Shown: one piece after another, positions 56,730 through 64,000 of the stretch
How the letters are laid out: the number at the start of each line of letters is the position of its first letter
How positions within the stretch are numbered: position 1 is the stretch's first letter
Origin: Polytrichum commune
Taxonomy: Eukaryota; Streptophyta; Polytrichopsida; Polytrichales; Polytrichaceae
Direction of reading: 5' to 3'
DNA length: 64,000 nt
Assembly: GCA_950295325.1 (NCBI GenBank)
Contig: OX485808.1
Coordinates: 38,398,527-38,462,526 of the forward strand
Program-made: the position numbers and the translations under genes
The notes under the pieces: generated by a model
Database searches by the model: none
What the model was told of the DNA's origin: nothing
What the model saw: only the letters and a program-made list of their open reading frames with translations

Positions 56730-59700
56730 TTAATTCCCTGAACCATCACGTCCAGTTCGTTGGAATATATTCTCCAAAACTCTTGACAAAGAGATGGGAT
56801 CGCCTAAAACAATGTTGTAGTGGTGGTGAACTCCAGCATGGAACTGAATTCGACCAACATCAGCTTGCCTAGGGACATCAACTTGTTGCAATGCCACGGG
56901 ATTCAATACCGCAACTCCTTCACCAACTTGTTGGTTATTCCTCTCAGCATCTTGCATGACCTGATTAACATCATTAGTTTGTGCACATTGACCACTTGAA
57001 ACAGCTTGGACACACGGTAAATTTACAGCATCAACAGTAGTAGCCGGGATGTGATGACTGAAATCTTCTTTCTCAAAAGATGTCCATTCATAATTCCAGC
57101 ATTCTTTAACGTACTCTAACCACACAGCTTCCGGGGTAGATGTATTAGGTGTCACAACATGTGGTATGTTACCGCAACCTGTCCTGATGTTACCGGGATT
57201 TGCCTGACCAATAGATTGAACATGTTGATAAGGAGCCATAGGCCTCGGCGGAGGAGCAAAAACCCTATCACGATAGATATCGTTTGGTTTGTACACATGA
57301 TTAAAAGGCCTTGAAGGGGTATAAAATTGCCTCTGCAATGGAGCCGCTTGCGGTCTGTATATTGGAGGCGGCACATGAGGTCGGCAAGAAGCTACTGGAC
57401 GAAATGCATTGTGCACGTTACTTGGACGAAAGGCACTTGCATGGGGAATTGTAGTAGGAGGAACCTGGAATCTGACATGCGAAGTGGAATCAAATCTCCT
57501 AGTCTTTGTTGGTGGGAGAATAGAAGGATCGTCTAAATTTTGGCCACACTCTTGAACTTCAGGACAAACAACAATTTCATCATCATTTTCACTCGTATTA
57601 TGAACATCTTCCTCAAAAGCTTCAGAAACAAAATTTTGTTCCTCAACCTGGTCCGGTGCAGATCAGATCTGGATTCGGCCACCAAAACCTTGTTGGATGC
57701 CACTTCCATGAGAGGGAGGAAGTTCTGATGTACTATCCTCTGGCACATTTTCATGCGCATGGTAATGCTCCATTTGCCTGCGATAATGGTCTTCATATGT
57801 AAGAGGATTACCATCCTCATCGTAAGGTTCCCTACAAAGAGCTTGGGCAGCGTTTTGTTGCAATTGCAACGTTCTATCGTACCTTTCAAGAGTCTTTTCA
57901 TCACGATGACCAGTAACTGAAGCGATTGCTTTTCTAGGGACCATACCTGCTGACATGCGTGAAATTGCAGTCACTCTCCCTGATTTATTAGTAAAATCAC
58001 CAACTAGACCTACTGTCTTACACATCTGACGCATCCAGTTTCTCATAGCAGACTCACCAACATTGATGCCACTTCTGAACCAAATATTAGAGCGTGGATT
58101 GACAATTGCAGCAAGAAATAGATGACCATGCTTTGAGCTGCTTGGCATATGAGACAAAAGAGCTCGAAATGTGGCTACTACATCAGGATCGAAAGAAACT
58201 ACTGGCCTCCTGAAGTGTTCCTCTTAGAACCTGCTGAGTGTAACTTTGTGGTTCTTTGAAGTACGCTCATCGTACCTGCACAACATATCAAAATTGTTAA
58301 TATGTTCATACTCACACTACCGAAAATGTTTGAGACTCCGAGCAGGCCCGTAGACACCTAATTATTGAAGTTGTTAGTTATGCATCATTCTGAACCTCAA
58401 GACCAAAGGCCATTCAAATGAGAATAATATTATGCTCGTACTCAGAACTTTAGTGCACATATATAGATACAACAAAGGCACTTGTAGATTCTAAAAATTG
58501 ATGGATTCTGAAGAGAGGACACGTACTTCAAGAACTCACTTCAATTGTGAAGTCCTTGACCATTACCTTCCACAATTCAGTGTTACCTCTGATGAGGAAG
58601 ACAATAAAACAGTAAAAGGCCATTCTCTTGTGAATCCCATGAGCAGATGTAACCTGATGTAAAGGATGGGCCAAGATTAACTTCTCCTGCTCATAAGTTA
58701 GAGGATCGACTTTCCTCCGAGGTTTATTGGCCCCTAGATCCTTACTTTTGGTCATTGCCTTTTGTACGGCGCGACAAACACCAATAAACCACGGATGCCT
58801 CTGAATATTGAACTCAACCTCCTCATTCCCAGTCAGATTGATGCGAGTTTTCTGCTCTCTTAGAATTATGCGATTGAAGACATCAAGAGGTTTTTGATGG
58901 ACTCGGTTGGATACCTGTTGCCATCAACCTTGCAAACCATCAAAAAGAACTTGCTAAGAATCACACCAAGTTCCTGTAGTGGAATCTTTTCCACGGGGAT
59001 ATCAGTGGCGATATTCATGTGCCTACGCCAAGCATTAAATCTATTGATACACCACCTCTCGTTTCAGTAACTGTTCGATTCATCGCCATTTTGGACACTA
59101 TTGAAATCCTCTTGATCTAAATCCAAAAATTCCGAGGAAGATGGAACAATCGCATGTGCCACATGCACAACAAGGTCTTGTGAAGATCTATCTTGGAGTG
59201 GAAACTTACTAACATGCACTGGAACCTCCCCAAGATGCACAGAACTAGAGCTTGGATTGCCATCACTTCTTGTCCCATTTATGAAGGTAGCATTTACGGA
59301 TGCAGCAGTTGTGAGATTTGCACACACAGTAGTGTTCACAAACACTGGTGCATTCAAAACATTGGGAATAGTGTTGCTTCTCACAATGTTCGAATCAACA
59401 CCATCAACACGAACATCTGAGGATGGAGGTGCGTTAATACAAAGAGTTTGCACACTTGAAACAACATTATGGCTATCACTCAACAAAACGCCATCTGCAC
59501 CACAAGCAAACTGTGATGAATTCAACAAAGATGTTTCTAATGGAACATAGATCTCTTCGACACCGTGTGAATCACGATGCACAGGAGCTTGTCCTCGTCC
59601 TCGACCTCGACTGCGCCTTCCAGAACCACGAAACCTCGTGCCAGAACGTCCCTTTTTTCTACCCCTTGAAGCACCAACTTCTAACGGCCTCTCCAACTCA

Positions 59701-59777
59701 TCGTCATCACTAAACAACTTGAATGACGACATTGGCTGATGTTGCTCAACGTCACCATCCTCCTGATTACCTTCCAT
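56730..59777 (-). pseudogene. Crypton-like (DUF3504) tyrosine-recombinase gene, broken
   Basis: The start ATG is at 59,777. Segment 1 (about 240 residues) is disordered with an RG-rich, AT-hook-like patch (RGSGRRSRGRGRG). After a TGA (59,064-59,066) the same frame gives an N-terminal SAM-like domain (RWCINRFNAWRRHMN, LSKFFLMVCKVDGNRYP). A one-base frameshift near 58,885 follows, then VDPLTYEQEKL and FLIRGNTELWKV with the first catalytic Arg (58,588-58,590). A probable intron (donor GAA|GTGAGT at 58,540/58,539, acceptor TGTGCAG at about 58,276) does not join in phase. The next exon has TSKNHK, a TAA (58,224-58,226), then NKSGRVTAISRM, VTGHRDEKTLERYDR with the nucleophile Tyr at 57,879-57,881. 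A TGA at 57,663-57,665 precedes a proline-rich tail to 56,730. The box II His is Lys here. Family: the Crypton/DUF3504 recombinases also seen in KIAA1958- and ZMYM-type proteins. They cut and rejoin DNA via a phosphotyrosine. Confidence 0.75.
58276..58539 (-). other. Probable intron in the recombinase gene
   Basis: Bounded by GTGAGT and TGTTGTGCAG on the minus strand. The two exons do not join in phase with these exact borders, so a further lesion or a shifted acceptor is likely. Confidence 0.5.
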
Positions 59778-59961
59778 GACAGCGACAAGACTGGTAGACA
59801 ACAAAGACACAACTGACAAAACACAAAAAGTAAAAACTGAGAATAGAAGTGTTGGAGATAGCTCGACGTGACACTTTTGAAATTCCTACCTCCCGCCAAC
59901 AAGGAAGGTACCTAGTAGTACCTGGATAGGCAGGTAACTAATTTTGAGATCCTTCATCGGC
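59778..59961. other. Upstream flank of the recombinase gene
   Basis: No TATA box or repeat boundary recognised. Contains short GGTACCT/CTAGTAGTACC inverted motifs near 59,907-59,925. Confidence 0.4.
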
Positions 59962-60105
59962 TACATATGGTAGCAGGTCATCCAGAGGGGCCACCGGTTG
60001 TAGGAGGTGAACAGAACCTCCCTCGTTGCTGACGCGACTCGGCAGGTTCTGCTCCCCTGCTACACCCAGTAGCCCCTCTGTAGATGACCGCTACCTAGTA
60101 CATAG
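59962..60105. ncRNA. Long imperfect hairpin, pre-miRNA-like or fold-back element
   Basis: The left (from TACATATGGTAGCAGGTCAT) and right (ending GATGACCGCTACCTAGTACA, then TAG) arms of about 60 bases pair along their length with mismatches and small bulges; GAGGGGC / GCCCCTC and CAGAACCT / AGGTTCTG are perfectly paired blocks. The loop is about 20 bases (GTTGCTGACGCGAC). Size and shape fit a plant miRNA precursor, but a small fold-back transposon is equally possible. No mature sequence is assigned. Confidence 0.4.
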
Positions 60106-60298
60106 CTACATGCACAATTTGGGTTTGCTGACCTTGTAGTAATTGTGTGTTTCATAGCCTATGAGAGACGGGTGCAAAGAGGAAAGTGTCGGTTTAAGAC
60201 CCGGTTACCTTAAAATGGTAGTACGACAAGAACTTCAACCTACTACGGTCAAGTGTAGCAACGATGTGTTGCTACATTAAGTTAGCTTTAATGTGGAG
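60106..60298. other. Spacer, no feature seen
   Basis: Short AT-balanced sequence without frame or repeat. Its last eight bases (ATGTGGAG, 60,291-60,298) recur at 60,767-60,774. Confidence 0.5.
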
Positions 60299-60766
60299 CA
60301 GTGCCCAGGAAGGTTTTGGGCATAGTCAGTCAAGATCCTAGTGATTCTAAATCCAACTGGTTACATGTTGACATCTTCCGGTTTTGCTGCTTTATTCATT
60401 TAAGGTATATTCTTGTAGATTCTTTTAAAACAATTGGTAATTCTCCTAAAGTCTCCAACTTCAACCAATTATTTTTCAAACTCAACCGGTTCATCTGTAA
60501 CTAGTTGTCAATTCTCCCCGAACCATGATTAATGATCGGGGAAAACTGGTAGTTAGCTACAAATGAACCGGTTGAGTTTGAGAAATAACCGGTTGAAGTT
60601 CAAGACTGCAAAAAAATTATCGATCATTTTAGAGGAATTTATAGAATATACCCCAATTTAATAAAGGAAAACCGAAGGATGTCGACATGTAACCGGTTGG
60701 ACTTGCAAACACTAGGATCTGAGCCGATTAAGTTAGGCCCAAAAATCTCCCCGATCACTGACCATG
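60299..60766. mobile_element. Tail-to-tail pair of hAT-type MITEs
   Basis: A plus copy (60,299 to about 60,524, starting CAGTGCCCAGGAAGG) and a minus copy (about 60,533-60,760, ending CCCCGATCACTG) of the 39,544-39,769 family face each other, forming a palindrome of nearly 470 bp. The whole is flanked by ATGTGGAG on both sides, an 8-bp repeat of the length expected for hAT, although six extra bases (ACCATG) sit before the right one. Confidence 0.75.
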
Positions 60767-60774
60767 ATGTGGAG

Positions 60775-61494
60775 CTTGCCACCTGCAAGGCCGAGCCTCA
60801 CAACTTTCTAAGTTAGAAATACGATCGCCCGTTAACCACCCTCTAGCCGTGCACTAGACCGCCGTCATAATGGTGAAGTGCCATTTTTGAAACCGATCAT
60901 GGTTCGACGGCAACTTCAATGTGTGTACACTTAGTGTAGCCAATGGGAGTCAAGTGCTAATGTACTCATGAGGTAACCGATTTAGGCAATGTTATGTATG
61001 GAAATGCGGATTACCGTGTTCAGTGTAGGAAGAATCTAGTGAACGAGTAGGGGTTTGGACAACTTTCCACTTTGAAAAATTGTAGCATTTTTTGTATAGG
61101 ACAAAAAAATATGAAACAACTTGCATTCTTCATGAATCCTTCTTGTCTATCTTGGAATATTATCTCATGATTGTCAGACCACATCTTCAATGTGAATCAT
61201 CTTATTTTCAAGGGTTATGGTATTTCTACCTTATATAGACTACCAATAACCTGCAAGGGCACAACCTTCTTCAGGTTTCTTTTATTTTTTCTATCTTCAG
61301 GTTTCTTTTACCAAGCCCCTGAAGATTTGCACATCCCGATTCGTGGGCACTGGGCAGCTTGCCCAGCGAGTGTGTCGGGGTTGCGGGCAGCTTGGCAAGA
61401 AAAAGTTTACACATAGCCTATCACATGCATCCCTCCAACATGAAACTTGACCTCTATAGGTTTGTGGTTGATTCGTATGAAATGGCTTCAACTA
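60775..61494. other. Intergenic, no gene seen
   Basis: A 61,171-61,416 plus-strand frame is unsupported. No repeat boundaries recognised. Confidence 0.45.
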
Positions 61495-61803
61495 CTAGAC
61501 TAGGGTATGTGGGTGTTATTTGGTTTGTTTTTCGTGCTCTCCAACTTCTACCAATTCGATTCACATAACAAAACGTGTGGTGCAACATCAGTAAGTCTAC
61601 GATGAAACATCTGCAAAAATTAGATTGAAAATCGGACCTCTGGGATGAGTTAGTTATGATTATGAGAAATGCGAGATTGTTGATTTCTTAACATGATACA
61701 CATGTCCTCCCAAATGTGTCCACTATTGAGTGTAGAGTAGTTATTGATATTTGAAGAGGTAGTCCAATTTTTTTTTTAACATGTGTCTTTATGATGTTTG
61801 CTC
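61495..61803 (+). repeat. Diverged copy of the palindrome outer-arm repeat
   Basis: Matches left-arm 45,330-45,640 in direct orientation (TATTTGGTTTGTTTTTC, GATGAAACATCTGCAAAAA, GTGTCTTTATGATGTTTGCT). It ends exactly where the Harbinger element is inserted, so the transposon landed in this repeat. Confidence 0.8.
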
Positions 61804-61806
61804 TTA
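61804..61806. other. TTA target site of the PIF/Harbinger element
   Basis: TTA directly precedes the terminal GAGCATCTTCAATCC. The partner copy lies beyond the window. Confidence 0.75.
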
Positions 61807-62121
61807 GAGCATCTTCAATCCATACACGCCAAATGGGCCCGGCATCCTATATGTCACGTCTGTCTTCTGGACTCGCAAGAACAGCGTCCCCAGTTCTGCG
61901 CATCGGGAGCCAACGCTGGCTCTTTACCCTAAACCCTAAATGTGCCACGTCAACCATCGGGCTGGCCACGTCAACCTTCTGTCTGTGCTCCAGGGGCTTC
62001 GACGCCGCTGCTCCAGGAAGGTGTCGCCGCTGCTCCAGGGACTTCGACGCCGCAGTGAACTCAGGATTCATCTGCTCCTCCGAAGTTCGAAGTGGTTGCA
62101 GATTATAGAGAACGCACATTC

Positions 62122-63414
62122 ATGGATCAATGGCGGGCTGAACTTGCAGGTGCTATTCAACAAGCTCTGGATGATTCCGATGACGAGCTCCAGGAGCATT
62201 TTCTTGCAGCAATCCACCAAGATTCAAGTGAATCTGATGAAGAGATGAGGCAGAGGCCAAGAAGAGGGAGCTGCATGGGGAGGGCGTTTGTGCACAGAGA
62301 CAGGGAGTTGTGGCATGAACACTTGGTTCGAGATTACTTTGCTCCTATTCCTGTTTTCGACAATGTCAAGTTCCGTCGTCGGTTCAGGATGCGCAGGGAT
62401 TTGTTTCTGAGGATTGTAGACTCCGTGACTGCTTTTGATTCATACTTTGTCCAAAAACGCGATGGCTTGGGGAGACTAGGATTGTCTTCTCTTCAAAAGT
62501 GCACAGCAGCTATTAGGATGCTAGCGTATGGTGTTGCTGCTGATGCAACCGATGAATATTGTCGTTTAGGAGAGAGTACTGCAACTGAAGCAATGCGTCG
62601 CTTTGTGAATGCCATTCGCCACTGCTTTGAGAGTGAATACCTTCGCATTCCCACAGAATCGGATCTTCAAACACAATTACAAATTAACACCCACAGAGGA
62701 TTCCCTGGCATGTTTGCTTCACTGGATTGCATGCATTGGCAGTGGAAGAACTGCCCCGTTGCATGGCAAGGGCAATTCCAAGACAAAGATAAGAAGCGCT
62801 CTGTGATTCTGGAGGCAATTGCAGATCAATCCCTATGGATTTGGCATTCTTTTTTTGGCCTTCCCGGAGGAAACAATGACATCAACGTATTGGATCGGTC
62901 TCCCATTGTGAGAGACATGCTCAGTGGTGACGGTCAACACTTGAACTTCACGGTGAATGGTAATGTTTACCCCCGTTATTACCTCCTCACGGATGGGATA
63001 TACCCCCCATGGTCTTGTTTTGTTCAAACGATCCATGAGGCTCAAGAAGAGAAGAAAAAACATTTTGCGAAGATGCAAGAAGGGGCAAGAAAGGACGTGG
63101 AGAGGGCATTCGGTGTCCTTCAGGCACGATGGGAGATCTTGCGCAACCCTTGTCGACAGTGGGACATTGAGGCTATGACCGACATCATTCAAGCATGTGT
63201 TATCATGCACAACATGATAATACAGGACGAGAGTGGTTTAGACTTGGAACCTTACTTTGATGTGGGACTCATGGGAGGCCGTATGGGTGGAGGATTGTCA
63301 TTCGTGGAGCTCCGGGAAGGGACTAGGGAAATAGAGAACGCAGACAGTCACTTCTCTTTGCGGAATGACTTGATCGAGCATTTGTGGCAAAAGAGAGGGG
63401 AATCTTACATGTGA
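62122..63414 (+). CDS. PIF/Harbinger transposase (DDE nuclease)
   Basis: 430 residues from the ATG at 62,122 (the ten codons upstream that remain open lack an ATG). An acidic N-terminus is followed by a helix-turn-helix-like region (FRRRFRMRRDLFLRIVD, then GLSSLQKCTAAIRMLAYG) and the DDE_4/HARBI1-like nuclease core: Asp202 in SLDCMHWQWKNCP, Asp253 in LPGGNNDINVLDRS, Asp291 in YYLLTDGIYPPW and Glu327 in RKDVERAFGVLQARW. All catalytic residues are present and there is no frameshift or stop. Length is normal for plant PIF transposases. It excises and reinserts the element at TTA/TAA sites, normally with a Myb-like partner protein. A CAATAAA polyadenylation-type signal lies near 63,457. The gene appears functional, so the element may be active. 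Confidence 0.95.
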   Translation: MDQWRAELAGAIQQALDDSDDELQEHFLAAIHQDSSESDEEMRQRPRRGSCMGRAFVHRDRELWHEHLVRDYFAPIPVFDNVKFRRRFRMRRDLFLRIVDSVTAFDSYFVQKRDGLGRLGLSSLQKCTAAIRMLAYGVAADATDEYCRLGESTATEAMRRFVNAIRHCFESEYLRIPTESDLQTQLQINTHRGFPGMFASLDCMHWQWKNCPVAWQGQFQDKDKKRSVILEAIADQSLWIWHSFFGLPGGNNDINVLDRSPIVRDMLSGDGQHLNFTVNGNVYPRYYLLTDGIYPPWSCFVQTIHEAQEEKKKHFAKMQEGARKDVERAFGVLQARWEILRNPCRQWDIEAMTDIIQACVIMHNMIIQDESGLDLEPYFDVGLMGGRMGGGLSFVELREGTREIENADSHFSLRNDLIEHLWQKRGESYM

Positions 63415-63762
63415 GATACCTGTATGTTTGAGCCTATTGTATGCACATCAGACAATCAATAAAAGTTTGCAGTGCCTGGATTGAATTCCCTGAATTGCAG
63501 TGCCTGAATTGAAATGCTTCAATCGATTAACTAATTGCAATGAATTGCAACTGAAATGTAGAGACTCGAAATTCCATTCAATCTGAAACCCCCACATGCA
63601 GATATCCCAACAAAGACACCTCCGAATGCTAAACTGAAACAGATAACTCCCAACAGATTCGAACTGAACTGAAACTCATTCCACATTCGATATGAAACTG
63701 ATACCACATTCAAGCTGAAACTGAAAACTTAAACCACATTCGAACCTAAACTGAATCTGCAG
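63415..63762. other. Short intergenic spacer between convergent Harbinger genes
   Basis: AT-rich with repeated CTGAAACTGAAA- and GAACTGAA-type short motifs. Polyadenylation-type signal CAATAAA near 63,457. Confidence 0.5.
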
Positions 63763-63951
63763 TGTTGATGATCCCAAGTGTTTCGAATTCAAGAACAGAT
63801 TCATCTACTTCCAAATCAGAGATTCTCTCAACATCTGAAGCTCCATCTTCACTGGAGCTGCTGCCATCAGAGCCGTCACCAGGGGAGGATGATGTTGTAT
63901 CTCGATTTCGAAATAAGTAACTCGTTCTCAGGCGTCATAAGACCACCGTCT
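63763..63951 (-). CDS. Possible 3' exon of the Harbinger partner (Myb/SANT-like) gene, partial
   Basis: On the minus strand a likely 3' splice site (TTTGTTTGGCAG, around 63,964) precedes a frame rich in Ser and acidic residues (DTTSSSPGDGSDGSSSSEDG, then ERISDLEVDESVLEFETLG) that ends with TAG. The coding start of this exon is uncertain because the frame just after the splice site contains a stop. No Myb/SANT helices are visible in this fragment; the assignment rests on position in the element and convergent orientation. Confidence 0.35.
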
Positions 63952-64000
63952 TCGTCCGCCGCACCTGCCAAACAAAATTTAGTCACCAAATTTTCAAGTG

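Larger units (their letters stand above)
61807..64000 (+). mobile_element. PIF/Harbinger transposon, left part (runs off the window)
   Basis: The left terminus GAGCATCTTCAATCC follows TTA. Then come a GC-rich leader, a full-length transposase on the plus strand, and the 3' end of a convergent minus-strand frame. Two convergent or adjacent genes (nuclease and Myb/SANT-type protein) is the normal PIF/Harbinger layout. The right terminus is outside the window. Confidence 0.85.

Noticed and set aside
62833-63210. 125-codon minus-strand frame inside the Harbinger transposase
   Set aside because: Antisense shadow of the catalytic domain.
1-64000. tRNA, rRNA, CRISPR array or bacterial operon
   Set aside because: None seen; the tRNA-like motifs at 9.0-9.2 kb and 16.6 kb lack a closed cloverleaf and are better explained as SINE heads.

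Overview
The window looks like nuclear DNA of a land plant with a repeat-rich genome. The evidence is a plastid-type acyl carrier protein precursor, a plant-style single-exon eIF5 gene, a Ty1/copia retrotransposon with plant-type domain order, and PIF/Harbinger, CACTA and hAT transposase sequence. It also has PPR-like gene debris and AT-rich intergenic DNA full of small inverted-repeat transposons. I cannot fix the lineage. Nothing in it is bacterial or organellar.

Layout. 0-4.6 kb: a 349-bp tandem repeat, a possible minus-strand exon pair, and the C-terminal relic of a CACTA-type transposase (DUF4216). 4.6-31.9 kb: no convincing intact gene. This stretch is a graveyard of non-autonomous elements: a cluster with CACTACACTAAAT-type ends, a GGGCC-ended Tourist-like element, an AGCTCTCTAGCAGC-ended element, tRNA-derived SINE candidates, a decayed hAT transposase (17.1-18.1 kb) and a decayed PPR-like gene (30.6-31.0 kb). 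31.9-38.4 kb: the eIF5 gene with a repeat-rich GC-rich upstream region and a long, apparently non-coding 3' flank. 38.4-44.3 kb: a complete hAT MITE, a second GGGCC-ended element, and the acyl carrier protein gene.

44.4-55 kb: a large palindrome with arms of about 2.2 kb and a 261-bp spacer. Each arm carries a divergently transcribed copy of a small secreted-protein gene, and both copies have the same internal stop codon. A young copia element (48,349-54,004, 5-bp target duplication, LTRs differing at about two positions) is inserted in the right arm. The arms look identical inside the insertion point and clearly diverged outside it. 55-61.8 kb: repeat relics, a broken Crypton-like (DUF3504) tyrosine-recombinase gene, a miRNA-precursor-like hairpin, and a tail-to-tail pair of hAT MITEs. 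61.8-64 kb: the left part of a PIF/Harbinger transposon with a full-length transposase.

Two ordinary housekeeping genes are supported (eIF5 and ACP). One mobile-element gene looks intact (the Harbinger transposase). One is nearly intact (copia gag-pol, broken by one stop). The most unusual items are the plant Crypton-like recombinase, the palindrome whose arm identity stops at the copia insertion, and a copia primer-binding site matching the anticodon region of initiator tRNA-Met rather than its 3' end.
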